A stretch of DNA of 64,000 nucleotides. It comes from Thermoplasmata archaeon (GTDB lineage Archaea > Thermoplasmatota > Thermoplasmata > Lutacidiplasmatales > UBA184). Positions 42,124-51,206 of the stretch are shown one piece after another; position 1 is the first letter of the stretch; the number at the start of each line of letters is the position of its first letter. The translations under genes were made by a program, and so were the position numbers. The notes beneath the pieces were generated by a model. The model ran no database searches, was not told where the DNA came from, and saw only the letters and a program-made list of their open reading frames with translations. The stretch covers positions 1-64,000 of the forward strand of contig JAKAWX010000004.1 of the NCBI GenBank assembly GCA_021816865.1, in the 5' to 3' direction.

Positions 42124-42789
42124 CTACCGCGCGGGCATCGGGTCCGCGGGAGGCGCATCGGCCGTCCCGGGTTCGATGGGCCCGGCGTCCGGCACTGCCG
42201 GGGCGTTGGGCCCGGGCCCCTCGGGGGGCGCGCCGGGGTCGAGCGTCTCGGAAGCGGCCGGGAGCGTCGGCGACGCCACTCCGAGCTTTTTCTCGAGCAT
42301 GCGCCGGATCTCTTCGGGGCGCGTCGAAGCAAGTCCGAAGTATTCGGCGAACCGACGCGTCGTCGTGAGCTCGAGCGTCGACCCCTTCGGCTCGGTGCGC
42401 ACGAGGCCGGTCCCTCGAAGGTGCTGGACCTCCTCGTAGGCGACGTCCCCGATCATTCGGACGAGGTTGCTCTGGAGGATCGGTTGATGGTAGGCGATCA
42501 GCGTGAGCGCCTTCAGGGTCCGCGGCGCCATCTCGACCGGGGTCACCGACTGGACGGTGGGCACGAACCGTTCCTGGAGCTGGAGCGCGTAGCGCTCGCC
42601 GACGCGGCGGACCTCGAGGGCCGACTGGCGGTGGGAGTACGTTTGCTCGAGCGTGCGCAGCGCGCGCTGGACGGGACGGAAGTCGTCCCGGCCGAGCGCG
42701 CTCGTGAGCTCCTTGACGCTCAGCGGCTTTCCGCTCGCGAACAGCACCGCTTCGACCTCGAAGACGAGGTCGTCCATCTTGGACGGCAT
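42124..42789 (-). CDS. scpB: Segregation and condensation protein B
   Basis: A 221-aa winged-helix subunit (kite protein) of the SMC-ScpAB condensin. The N-terminal winged helix contains LVFEVEAVLFASGKPLSVKEL. The second winged helix contains PRTLKALTLIAYHQPILQSNL then VRMIGDVAYEEVQHLRGTGL and TTTRRFAEYFGLAS, all classic ScpB patterns. The C-terminal 45 residues are a Pro/Ala/Gly-rich tail. ATG 42789 begins 2 bp after the scpA stop. It is convergent with the S53 peptidase gene, with 9 bp between. Confidence 0.93.
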   Translation of the reverse strand: MPSKMDDLVFEVEAVLFASGKPLSVKELTSALGRDDFRPVQRALRTLEQTYSHRQSALEVRRVGERYALQLQERFVPTVQSVTPVEMAPRTLKALTLIAYHQPILQSNLVRMIGDVAYEEVQHLRGTGLVRTEPKGSTLELTTTRRFAEYFGLASTRPEEIRRMLEKKLGVASPTLPAASETLDPGAPPEGPGPNAPAVPDAGPIEPGTADAPPADPMPAR

Positions 42790-42791
42790 TC

Positions 42792-43751
42792 CTACGGGTC
42801 CTCCGCGACCGGCTGCCGCGTCTCCGCCGTCCGAACGACCATCACGGGCGACACGCAAAGAACCTCCTGGTGGAGCTCGATCGAGCGTTCGCGGGCGAGG
42901 AAGAGGGCGGCGAGGAAGACCGCGACCAGCCGGTCGCGGCCCTCGAGCGGGTTCCAGAGGTCGAGAAGCGGGAACTCCGCACCGGCCGGGTGCCGGAGCG
43001 CGGCCGTCCAGGCGTCCTCGAGGTCGCGCTCGGGGACGTCGCCGTGAACGAGGACCTCGGGCGGCGCCCGCTGCTCTTCGCGGAGGCGGTCGCGCAGCTC
43101 CTGGATGTGGATCGACCGGCGGGCTTCGGCCTCCGCCTCCCCGAAGGCCCGGACGAGCTCGAGAAGCGAGACCGGACGGGTCTCGGGGTGTCGGACCATC
43201 TCGACGAGAGGGGAAGTGTCGGGCGAGCCGAGCACGGCGGTCGTGACGTCGACGGCCTCCGGGCTGTCGAGGAGCGGAAGGTAACCGTCGTCGAGGGGGG
43301 CGGCGTCGGCTTCGAGGCCGGTCGGCAGCGCGGGGTCGGGTGGGGTCCGGAGCTTGAGGAGGGCCTCCGACTGGAGGTAGAGGATGCTCCACGCCATGTA
43401 GAGGAGGCGACCGGCGATCGCGAAGTTGACCTCGCCGTCGGTCTTCACCCGGTCGAGGTACGACTGCGTGAACTTCACGAGGTCGATCTCCCACGGGTCG
43501 AACTCCTCTTCCATCACGAGCTCGAAGAGGAGCGCCATCGCCTTCTGGAACGGGTCCGGGATCACGACGTGGACGCCCTCGCGCAGGTTCTCGACGAGCG
43601 AGAGGTACCGTTCGAGGAGCTGCGAGGTGTCCTCGGACTCGCCGAGCAGGGACCGATGGAAGACGAGGTAGCGAAGCACCTTCTCGGCCGCCTCGCGAGG
43701 GACCGCGTTCGGCGCGACGAGCCCCGACGCCTCGGTCTCGGAGATCGTCAT
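42792..43751 (-). CDS. scpA: Segregation and condensation protein A (kleisin)
   Basis: A 319-aa kleisin that bridges the SMC heads and binds ScpB. The N-terminal region has EKVLRYLVFHRSLL and ALLFELVMEEEFDPWEIDLV followed by KFTQSYLDRVK, the ScpA signature. A variable acidic linker (about 140-240) leads to a C-terminal winged helix GRDRLVAVFLAALFLARERSI with LHQEVL. Its ATG overlaps the smc stop by 4 bp, so the three genes are translationally coupled. Confidence 0.92.
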   Translation of the reverse strand: MTISETEASGLVAPNAVPREAAEKVLRYLVFHRSLLGESEDTSQLLERYLSLVENLREGVHVVIPDPFQKAMALLFELVMEEEFDPWEIDLVKFTQSYLDRVKTDGEVNFAIAGRLLYMAWSILYLQSEALLKLRTPPDPALPTGLEADAAPLDDGYLPLLDSPEAVDVTTAVLGSPDTSPLVEMVRHPETRPVSLLELVRAFGEAEAEARRSIHIQELRDRLREEQRAPPEVLVHGDVPERDLEDAWTAALRHPAGAEFPLLDLWNPLEGRDRLVAVFLAALFLARERSIELHQEVLCVSPVMVVRTAETRQPVAEDP

Positions 43752-46700
43752 CGGGCCTCCAGGGTCGGCGGCACGTCCTCGGGTCCGCGCGCGTTCTCGC
43801 GGCCCTCGACGTCGTGGATGTCGTCAAGGTGGATCCCAACGACGCGGGAGCAGCCGTCGCCGCGCATGGTCACGCCGAAGAGGTGGTGCGCGAACTTGAG
43901 CGTCACCTTGCGCAGGCTGATCACGACGAACTGCGCGCGCTCGGCGTTGCGTCGGAGCATGCGACCGACGTACTCGGCGTTGAGGCCGTCGAGCGACATG
44001 TCGACCTCGTCAAAGACGTAGAGCGGGCTCGGGTCGTAGCGCTGCATCGAAAAGATGAACGCGAGGCTCGCGAGCGACTTCTCGCCGCCCGAGAGCTGTT
44101 CGAGGCGGGCGACGGTCTTGCCGACCGGTCGCGCGCGGATGAGCAGGCCCCCGGCGAGCGGGTCGTCCGGGTTCTCGAGGGCGATCTCGCCTTCCCCGCC
44201 GGCCGAGAGTTCGCCGTAGATCTCGCGGAAGTTCGTGTTGACCTGGCCGACGACCTCGCTGATCTTCTCGCGCTTCTTCTTTTCGATCTCGGTGACGAGG
44301 GCGATCAGCTCGTTCTTTTCGGTGGTGAGACGAGCGACCTCCGACTGGAACTCGTCGAGGCGCGCCTTCTCGGCGTCGTACTCCTCGACGGCACGCTGGT
44401 TGACGTCCCCCAGGGCCCCGAGCTGCTGGTCCAGGGACGAGATCCGCTTCTTGAGATCCTCGAGGCTCATCGGCTTCTCGTCGGCCTCGGGCTCGGGGAA
44501 CTGGCGGAGCGCCTCCTCGAGCTCGCGGGCCTTCTGCTCGGCCTGGGCGAGGCGCGTCTCCTCCTGGGTCAGCATTCCCTTGCGGGTCTCGAGGTTGGCT
44601 TGGACCTGGCCGAGCTTGCCCGTCACGGAGAGACGTTCGTCCTCGAGGAGACGCTTCTTCTCGGCGAACCCCTTGGCGGCCTCGCTCTGCTTCGCCTCGA
44701 CCGACTTGAGGGCCTCGAGCGCCGACCGGGCCTCCTGGAGGGAGCGCTCGGTCCGGCCGATCTCCTTCCTCTTCTCGGCAGCCTCGCCGCGGACCTTCTC
44801 GAGCTCCTTGGTCCGGGCCTCGAGGTTGGTGCCGAGCGCTTGGAGCGACGCCCGGATCCCTTCGAGCTCCCCGTTGACCCGGACCCGCTCCTCGGAGGTC
44901 TTCTGGATCGCCTCTTGGAGGGTCCTCAACCGTGCGGAGAGCGAGTCGGGGAGCTGGCTCAGGTACTGCTCCTGGGCCTTCTGGATGGCGGCCTTGAGCT
45001 CGGCGACCTCGGCCCCGAGCTTGGCGAGGGTCCCTTCCGACGAGGCGAGCGAGGTCTCGGCCTTCTTCTGGTCGGCGACGGCCGCTTGGAGCCGCCCGCG
45101 GGCCTGGGTAAGCCGTTCGCGCGCGGCCTGGAGGTCCTTTCCGAACGCTTCCCGGGTCGACTGGTGGGCCTGGTCCTCGATCGACCGCTTCGCGAGTTCC
45201 TCGGCGAGGACGCGGATCCGCTCGGCGGCCTTCGAGAGCTCCGTCCTCGCGGCCGCTTCGGCCCCGCTCTTCTCGCGGAGCTCGTCGCCGAGCCGCTTCA
45301 GTTCGACCGCGCTGTCCGCGCCTCGGCCCTGGACCGAAGGGTCAAGGAAGCCGCCCGAGATCGCCCCGGTGGCCTCGATGAGGTCCCCGTTCAGCGTGAC
45401 CAGCCGGACGCCGCCCATCTGGGTCCGAGCGCGGCCGAGGTCGTCCATCACGACCGTCTCGCCGAAGACGTACCAGAATGCGGGACGCAGCGCCTCGTCG
45501 AAGCGGACGAGGTCGATCGCGAACCCCTGCGCGCCCGCCGCCTTCGAGGTCACGAGCGACTTGCCGTGGGGCCGGCCGGGGAGCATCTTGTTGAGCGGCA
45601 GGAACGTCGCACGACCGCGCTTCTCGGAGCGAAGCAGCTTGATGCACTCCTCGGCGATCTGGTCCGTCTCGACGACCAGCGCCTGGAGCCGGTTGCCGCC
45701 CGCGACCTGGAGCGCGACCTTGAACTTCGGGTCGATCTCCGCGAGCTCCTCGACCGTGCCCCGTATCCCGGGGAGCTTGTTCATGTTGCGCTGCGAGAGG
45801 AGGAAGTCGACCGCGGCGAGCTGGTTCGGCCGCGCGCCGGATTCGGTCCGGGCCTTCATCCGAGCGTCGAGCGCCATGTATCGGCGGTTGAGCTCGAGGA
45901 CTTCTTGGCCGAGCCGCTCGGTCTCCGCGGTCAGCGACTTCTCCTTCGATTTGAGCGAGAAGAGCTCCTTCTGGAGCTCGCCCGTCGCGGGGCCCCCGGA
46001 GCCCTTGCCGGGTCCGGCGTCCCGCGAGCGCAGTTCGAGGTCCTTCACCTCGACCTCGCGCTCCCGGACGTCGTCCTCGAGCTGGGCCTGGGAACGTTCG
46101 GCGCCCTGGAGGGCGGCGTGGGCGGCCTCCCGCGACTGCACGGCGGACTGCCACGCCTTCTGCTTCGCGTCGAACTGACGCTCGAGCTCGAGTTGCTGCT
46201 TGCGGGCTCCCGCGAGCTTGTCCGGGGACTTCCCCGGGGGGGCCGCCGCCGATTGCATCTCCCGACCCTGGGTCTCCGCCCGGGCGGCGAGTTCCTTGAG
46301 GGTCGCGGCGAGCTTCCCTTCCTGGACCTGGAGCGAACGGCGCTGCGTCTCGTCAGAGGCCGAGGCCGACGCGAGCTCCTTGACCTGAGCGTCGACGGCT
46401 TCGAGCGCCTCTTTGAGGTGGCCCAGGCTCTGGTCGAGGCGCGCGTAGGCCATCTTCTTCTCGTCGAGCTCCTGCTTGAACTTCACCGCCGCGGCCCCAC
46501 CGGCCTCGGCCACCTCGCGGTCGACCGCGTCGATCGAGCGGGTCAGCTCGTCCTGGCGGGTCGCCAGGGTCACCCGTTCCTGCTCGAGCCGGCCGAGCTC
46601 CGCGCGCACCGTTTCCACTTGATGCTGGCACGTGGCGAGCTCGTGCTCGGCGAGACGGTGGCCGGCGCGGGCCAGCCGGGCCTCGGAGCGGCGCTTGTCG

Positions 46701-47377
46701 TCGTGAAGCTGCTTGTACTGGATCGCCTGGAGCCGCTGGCCCTCGAGCGAGGCGAGACGGCTCTTGATGTCGGTGAGGAGGGTCTGGATCCGGTCCAGGT
46801 TCTGGTCGAGGTCCGTGCGTTTCACGGTGGCCCGTTCGAGCTCCTCGTCGTACTGGCTGATGCCGGCGAGGCGTTCGAGGAGGCCGCGGCGGGGAACCGG
46901 TCCCATCGTGACGACCTTGTTGACGTCCCCCTGCTGCACTAGGTTGTAGCCGTCCCCCGAGAGGCGGGCGTGCGAGAGGAGGCCGTCGATCTCGGTCTGG
47001 GTCGTTCGGCGACCGTTCACGTAGAAGTAGGAGTAGTAGCCGTCCGGATTGCTGGGCGTGAGCTTGACGTACCGGGTGACCTCGACCTCGTCGCTATCGG
47101 AGGGGAGGAGCTTGTCGGAGTTGTCGAAGACGAGCGAGACCTCGCACTCGGTGGCGGGCTTCTTCGACGAACCCCCGTTGAAGAACAGGTGGGTGAGGCG
47201 GTCGGCCCGCAACGCCTTCGAACTGGTCGGGCCGAGGACGAAGAGGATCGCGTCGGAGATGTTCGACTTTCCCATGCCGTTCGGGCCCGCGACGCCGCTG
47301 AACCCGGGCTGGAACGGGATCTCGGTCGAACCCGCGAACGACTTGAAATTCCTCAGCTTGATCCGCTTCAGGTACAT
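43748..47377 (-). CDS. smc: Chromosome segregation protein SMC
   Basis: A 1209-aa condensin ATPase that forms loops and organises the chromosome. The N-terminal head has FKSFAGSTEIPFQPGFSG and Walker A GPNGMGKSN (31-39). A long coiled coil spans about 170-520. The hinge spans about 525-690 with LPGIRGTVEELAEIDPKF, FLPLNKMLPGRP and GDLIEATGAISGGF. The return coiled coil reaches about 1040. The C-terminal head has the ABC signature LSGGEKSLASLAF and Walker B PLYVFDEVDMSLDGLN. The D-loop glycine-leucine variation is minor. A TTAAATA box at about 47479-47487 suggests a leader of about 75 nt. Confidence 0.96.
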   Translation of the reverse strand: MYLKRIKLRNFKSFAGSTEIPFQPGFSGVAGPNGMGKSNISDAILFVLGPTSSKALRADRLTHLFFNGGSSKKPATECEVSLVFDNSDKLLPSDSDEVEVTRYVKLTPSNPDGYYSYFYVNGRRTTQTEIDGLLSHARLSGDGYNLVQQGDVNKVVTMGPVPRRGLLERLAGISQYDEELERATVKRTDLDQNLDRIQTLLTDIKSRLASLEGQRLQAIQYKQLHDDKRRSEARLARAGHRLAEHELATCQHQVETVRAELGRLEQERVTLATRQDELTRSIDAVDREVAEAGGAAAVKFKQELDEKKMAYARLDQSLGHLKEALEAVDAQVKELASASASDETQRRSLQVQEGKLAATLKELAARAETQGREMQSAAAPPGKSPDKLAGARKQQLELERQFDAKQKAWQSAVQSREAAHAALQGAERSQAQLEDDVREREVEVKDLELRSRDAGPGKGSGGPATGELQKELFSLKSKEKSLTAETERLGQEVLELNRRYMALDARMKARTESGARPNQLAAVDFLLSQRNMNKLPGIRGTVEELAEIDPKFKVALQVAGGNRLQALVVETDQIAEECIKLLRSEKRGRATFLPLNKMLPGRPHGKSLVTSKAAGAQGFAIDLVRFDEALRPAFWYVFGETVVMDDLGRARTQMGGVRLVTLNGDLIEATGAISGGFLDPSVQGRGADSAVELKRLGDELREKSGAEAAARTELSKAAERIRVLAEELAKRSIEDQAHQSTREAFGKDLQAARERLTQARGRLQAAVADQKKAETSLASSEGTLAKLGAEVAELKAAIQKAQEQYLSQLPDSLSARLRTLQEAIQKTSEERVRVNGELEGIRASLQALGTNLEARTKELEKVRGEAAEKRKEIGRTERSLQEARSALEALKSVEAKQSEAAKGFAEKKRLLEDERLSVTGKLGQVQANLETRKGMLTQEETRLAQAEQKARELEEALRQFPEPEADEKPMSLEDLKKRISSLDQQLGALGDVNQRAVEEYDAEKARLDEFQSEVARLTTEKNELIALVTEIEKKKREKISEVVGQVNTNFREIYGELSAGGEGEIALENPDDPLAGGLLIRARPVGKTVARLEQLSGGEKSLASLAFIFSMQRYDPSPLYVFDEVDMSLDGLNAEYVGRMLRRNAERAQFVVISLRKVTLKFAHHLFGVTMRGDGCSRVVGIHLDDIHDVEGRENARGPEDVPPTLEAR

Positions 47378-47811
47378 CGAGCGTGTCTCCCCGTCGGTCC
47401 CCTTCTCGGCTCGTCCGTCGCCGACGACCGCCCGTTTGTCGGACGGTTGTCAGCGCGTCATCCCGAGCCCTGTCCGCCATATTTAACCGTTGGCTCCGAA
47501 CGGAACTGTTCAGAATCGGGTGGTGGAGGGGTCTCGACTCTTTCCTGTTCGGTTAGCGGGTGGTCGAGCAAGGTCTTCGAGGTGCGGCCCGCAACCCGGA
47601 CCACATTTCAATACGCATCGGGGTGTCTGACAAACAGCTTGGAGCATCCTCCAGCGGTTGAATCGGCTCCTGATTTCTTTCCTACGGACACTCGCGCCGG
47701 TACAAGTGTCTGACACGCGGATTCGGTAGGCTCTTCCCTGCACGTTTCAGCTTTCACCAGCATCGCAAACCACTAGGAGTGAGTCTGCATCGTCAGGGTA
47801 GGTGACGGTCG
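47378..47811. other. Intergenic stretch between smc and the transposase
   Basis: A 434-bp gap. It holds the presumed smc TATA box (TTAAATA on the minus strand, 47479-47487) and two copies of GTGTCTGACA. The GC content is visibly lower than in neighbours, and I see no convincing gene on either strand. It probably includes the left end of an insertion element, but I could not find matching terminal inverted repeats. Confidence 0.5.
47623..47716. repeat. Two copies of GTGTCTGACA
   Basis: GTGTCTGACA occurs at 47623-47632 and 47706-47715, 83 bp apart in direct orientation. The second copy extends to a perfect palindrome GTGTC-T-GACAC (47706-47716). They lie upstream of the transposase gene and could be protein-binding sites or element-end motifs. 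Confidence 0.5.
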
Positions 47812-48978
47812 ATGGAGGCCGAGCCCCCCGCTCCGTGGCCGGACGAGAGAACGCCCGCTTTGGCAATCGTCGCTCGAGGCGATCAGATTCGCTCGTTGTC
47901 CCCCATCCAATACGAGGTGCGTTCCCAGAGCCGCCCCGGACGAAAGTATGCGGTCGTCGTTCGCAAAGAACGGTGGGGCTGCTCGTGCCTGTATCACCGG
48001 TCCACCCATCGAGTTTGCATCCACATTCTCGCCGTCCGCTATCGGGAAGGATTGGGTGACCCCCCGGACCGAGACCTTCCGCCGCCCGAGTGTCCCAAGT
48101 GCGGCTCCTCTCAGGTCATTCGCTTCGGCCGGCGCCACAATCGATCGGGGATCGTTTGTCGCTATCTCTGCAAGGCGTGCGGGGGCCGCTTTACCCACCG
48201 CAGTGGAGCGCTCCGGCTCCGATGCGATTCCCGAACGGTGGCCCTCGCTCTCGACCTGTACTTTCGCGGACTCTCGCTCCGGAAGGTCTCGGACCACCTG
48301 AAGCAGGCTCACGGCGTCTTCGCCGCCCCCAGCACGATCTATGATTGGATCCGGCGCTTCGCCCCAAAGGCGGCCCGATGGATGGACTCGCTGGGGGCTC
48401 GAACCGGGGATCAGTGGCATGTCGACGAGACGGTCGTAACGTCGGACGGGAACCCCCGTTGGGTCTGGAACCTAGAGGATGCGGCGACTCGATATCTCAT
48501 GGCCACCCACGTAACGAAGCTGAGGCGGGTGCGCGACGCGCGGGTCTTGATACGACGTGCGAAGCAAGCGACGCCCGATCGGCCACTCGCGGTCCTTTCC
48601 GACGGCCTTCCGGCGTATCGAACGGCGATCGGCCGGGAACTCGCCTTCCGAAGCGGGGCGGAGGTCGTGAACCCGCACCACCGCGTGCCCTCCATCCGTG
48701 CGAAGGTGTCGAACAACCTCGTCGAACGCCTGCACGGTACGGAGAAGGAACGGTTCAAGGTCATGAGAGGGTTCCACGGAAACAAGGGACCCACGTCGAT
48801 CCTGGAGGGTTTCCGGGTCCACTACAACCTGGTGAGAACCCACGGGGCGCTCGGAGTGACGCCGGGAGTCGCCGCGGGTCTGCCGGACCCTGGCTCGTTC
48901 CGATGGAACGAGATTCTCCGAGACTCATCTCGGAACGTCCCGAAGGGCCAAGCGGAGATCGTTTTCCTCGTGAGTTGA
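47812..48978 (+). CDS. DDE transposase of the IS6/IS240 type with SWIM and zinc-ribbon domains
   Basis: A 388-aa transposase. Residues about 35-75 carry a SWIM zinc finger WGCSCLYHRSTHRVCIH (CxCx(n)CxH). A zinc ribbon CPKCGS...CKACGG follows at about 94-125. A helix-turn-helix area is LRKVSDHLKQAHGVFAAPST. The RNase-H-like DDE core has D in WHVDETVVTSD, D in VLSDGLPAY and E in NNLVERLHGTEKERFKV. IS6-family enzymes move by replicative transposition. All three acidic residues are present, so it may be active. Base composition is less GC-extreme than that of the flanking smc operon. Element ends were not located. Confidence 0.85.
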   Translation: MEAEPPAPWPDERTPALAIVARGDQIRSLSPIQYEVRSQSRPGRKYAVVVRKERWGCSCLYHRSTHRVCIHILAVRYREGLGDPPDRDLPPPECPKCGSSQVIRFGRRHNRSGIVCRYLCKACGGRFTHRSGALRLRCDSRTVALALDLYFRGLSLRKVSDHLKQAHGVFAAPSTIYDWIRRFAPKAARWMDSLGARTGDQWHVDETVVTSDGNPRWVWNLEDAATRYLMATHVTKLRRVRDARVLIRRAKQATPDRPLAVLSDGLPAYRTAIGRELAFRSGAEVVNPHHRVPSIRAKVSNNLVERLHGTEKERFKVMRGFHGNKGPTSILEGFRVHYNLVRTHGALGVTPGVAAGLPDPGSFRWNEILRDSSRNVPKGQAEIVFLVS

Positions 48979-49933
48979 CCGCCACGGATGGCGCCGGAAG
49001 CTTCGCGCACACGGAGCTAAGGCGGGCGCCTCGCCGCCGCCGAGTCCTCCCGGGGCGGACAGGTTATCGACGGGCCACGATTCGGAATCCGACGGGCCAG
49101 ATTCGAGCGGAATGAATCGACCGCACGGAGCCCCACTGACCCGCCGCACGGGGAGACATTCGTGGGGTTCGATTCCACGAGGGAGTTCTCGAAAGTAACG
49201 CTCGAATCCCGAGGGAAGAGGGTCGATGGCTCGTTCCCATCCGAAGTGCTGCCGGGCCCGATCGAGGCGAGCCCGGCATAGCCTCCCCAGTCTCCCCACG
49301 CGACGTCCACTGGGTACGGGTGAGTGCAATGAGGGTTCGACCCCGATCCGCAGACCGCGGCGTTTCGCAGAGCGACCACGGTGAGACTCGTTCCGTAGCC
49401 CACGGTCGCCGCGGCTCCACTACTTGCGTCGGCTCCGTCCGTCTCGGTCAGCCCGCCCCCGCCGCTGTAGTACCCGGGGAGTTTACGTTCCCCTAACCAC
49501 GCCTTCGAAAGGCGAGCTCAGCCAACGAGACGGTATCAACGCCGAGGTCCGAACCGCAACGCTCCCTGTCTCGAACGCCGTGTGAAGCACCGACCCCCGG
49601 TTCGGCCCGAGAGTCGGACCGAGAGTCGGACCGAGCAGTGCCAGGTCGCGGCGACGACGGCTGCTGCCGCGCCGGAGGCGAGGCGTCGTCGACGGTTTCG
49701 ACGGCGGTGGTCCGTTCCGCGCCGCCGTTTCGATGGAGCAGCGAGGCGAGTGCAATGGCCCGAAGCTAGGTTGCCGTCGCGCGGAGTCCATGCCGGAACC
49801 GCCAAGAAGCTCAGCACCAGGCTCCCATTCGCATGGAGCAGGGGCAGGGTCGACCACCCGAATCCGGGCACTGGCGGCCCGCTAGCGGGCCGCCTCCCGA
49901 GTTCTGGACAGAACCCCGCTGTGGGGGATCGCG
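48979..49933. other. 955-bp region with no convincing intact gene
   Basis: It lies between the transposase and the small kinase gene. Codon patterns look decayed and the composition is more even than that of the neighbours. A minus-strand open stretch (about 49017-49518) is listed separately. A 12-bp tandem duplication of CGAGAGTCGGAC lies at 49608-49631. Other open frames here are Arg/Pro-rich and look accidental. The region may be the remains of genes disrupted by the insertion element. Confidence 0.5.
49017..49518 (-). pseudogene. Possible remnant of a surface-protein gene
   Basis: An open stretch without an obvious start. It reads, among others, YYSGGGGLTETDGADASSGA, TVGYGTSLTVVALRNAAVC, VDVAWGDWGGYAGLASIGPG and PRDSSVTFENSLVESNPTN. 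The Gly/Ser/Thr-rich composition, paired cysteines and possible N-glycosylation sites resemble the extracellular proteins of this genome. The 5' side is cut by a stop near 49518, and the 3' side degenerates into an Arg/Pro-rich tail. It could also be a short real gene from GTG 49403. Confidence 0.35.
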
Positions 49934-50494
49934 ATGGGGGTTCCGCCCACCGCGCCGACTTCCGGGCGGCGATCCCTGACGAAGACCCCCCTCTTGATCG
50001 TGTTCGCGGGACTGCCCGGGACCGGGAAGTCGACGCTGGCCCGGGCGGTCGCGTCCCGGAGCGATGCGGTGTGGCTCCGAGTGGACACCGCCGAGGCGGC
50101 GATGCTCAGGGCGGGTCTCCCCCGCTCGGCCGAGACCGGCCTTGCGGCGTACCTCGTCGTTCGCGACTTGGCCGCGGAAGAGCTCCGGCTCGGACGAAAC
50201 GTGGTCGTCGACGCGGTGAACGGGGTCGAAGAGGCCCGCGCGATGTGGCGTGCCTTGGCGACAGAATCGGGCGCCCGACGCTGCGTCGTCAAGGTCGTTT
50301 GCTCGGACCCGCTGGAACACAGAAGGAGGGTGGAGTCCCGCGGCGCCCCGACACCCCCTTTGCCCCGACCGACCTGGGAGGCGGTTCAAGAGCGAGAGTA
50401 TCTCGCGTGGAACGAACCCGTCCTGACGGTCGATACCGTGCGGCCCGCCGATGAGGTCCTTCGGCAGATCCTGGGTTGCCTCGCTCCCCGGTAG
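49934..50494 (+). CDS. P-loop predicted kinase (COG0645/zeta-like AAA family)
   Basis: A 186-aa small P-loop protein. Walker A GLPGTGKST lies at 26-34, a WLRVDTAEAAML segment gives the second acidic position, and LGRNVVVDAVNGVEEARAMW is the Walker B-like strand. A lid region with an arginine-rich EHRRRVESR follows. Similar proteins are annotated as predicted kinases, or are related to zeta toxins and chloramphenicol phosphotransferase. No antitoxin-like neighbour is seen. The substrate is unknown. It follows the decayed region near the insertion element. Confidence 0.8.
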   Translation: MGVPPTAPTSGRRSLTKTPLLIVFAGLPGTGKSTLARAVASRSDAVWLRVDTAEAAMLRAGLPRSAETGLAAYLVVRDLAAEELRLGRNVVVDAVNGVEEARAMWRALATESGARRCVVKVVCSDPLEHRRRVESRGAPTPPLPRPTWEAVQEREYLAWNEPVLTVDTVRPADEVLRQILGCLAPR

Positions 50495-50663
50495 CACGAG
50501 TAACGGCGGGCGGTCGACCGAACGACGGGAGCCCGTCCGGACGACCGGCGTTCCGCAAACGCTTTTATTGAGAACCCACCTCGCCGGGGCGAATGCGTCG
50601 TCTCCTCTCGGAGGACTAGGCCCCCGCGGCCCACCTCGCCCCGCTCTTTTTCGGTCGGTCGTC

Positions 50664-51200
50664 ATGGACCTCCTCGACGCGATTCGCTCGTTCCGCCCGT
50701 GCCTGCAGTATAACCCTCGCCCCGTTTCGCCCGAGAAGCTGAAGACGATCCTCTCCGCGGCCCGGCTCGCTCCGAGCCAACGGAACCTGCAGCCGTGGCG
50801 GTTCGTGGTCGTTCAGGACGACGAACGCAAGCGTCTCCTCGCCCAGGCATCGAACCGCGGCAAGCTGATCGCCGAGGCCCCGGCGGTGATCGTCGCATTC
50901 GCCGTCGAGGAGGATATTCCGGTGACGATCGGGGGGTACATCTCGGCCTATCCGCTCGACGTCGCGGTCGCGGTCGACCATCTCCAGCTCGCCGCGACCG
51001 CCGAAGGGCTCGGCACGAACTGGATTATCGAGTTCCACGAGGACAAGGTCCGCAGCGTGTTGAACGTCCCCGAAGGGGTCCATCCGATCGCGGTCATCCC
51101 GATCGGGTACCCCGCAGAGACGAACGGAGGGGCGAAACCCGCGAGCGAGGGACGCAAGAGCCCCGACGAGGTCATCGCCTACGACGCCTACCCCTGGTAG
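50664..51200 (+). CDS. Nitroreductase family protein
   Basis: A 178-aa FMN-dependent oxidoreductase. It begins MDLLDAIRSFRPCLQYNPRPV, with ARLAPSQRNLQPWRFVVVQD (FMN phosphate site). The core continues with AVDHLQLAATAEGLGTNWI and GVHPIAVIPIGYPAE, characteristic of the short nitroreductases. The physiological electron acceptor cannot be told. It is followed after 6 bp by the HAM1-type pyrophosphatase gene, so the two are probably an operon. An A/T-rich CTTTTATT at about 50563-50570 is a possible promoter with a leader of about 70 nt. Confidence 0.9.
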   Translation: MDLLDAIRSFRPCLQYNPRPVSPEKLKTILSAARLAPSQRNLQPWRFVVVQDDERKRLLAQASNRGKLIAEAPAVIVAFAVEEDIPVTIGGYISAYPLDVAVAVDHLQLAATAEGLGTNWIIEFHEDKVRSVLNVPEGVHPIAVIPIGYPAETNGGAKPASEGRKSPDEVIAYDAYPW

Positions 51201-51206
51201 TCCCGC

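Noticed and set aside
43814-46942. Very long open frame opposite smc
   Set aside because: It is a mirror of the coiled-coil codons on the other strand (Leu/Glu/Arg-rich, no domain), an artefact of high GC at third positions. smc has full head, hinge and signature motifs.
47700-49020. Defined insertion-sequence boundaries
   Set aside because: I compared the flanks for terminal inverted repeats and target duplications and found none convincing, so only the transposase gene is annotated.
49483-49857. 124-residue minus-strand frame as a real gene
   Set aside because: Arg/Pro/Ser-rich, contains the tandem-duplicated LGPT segment, no fold, no promoter. It is treated as part of the decayed region.
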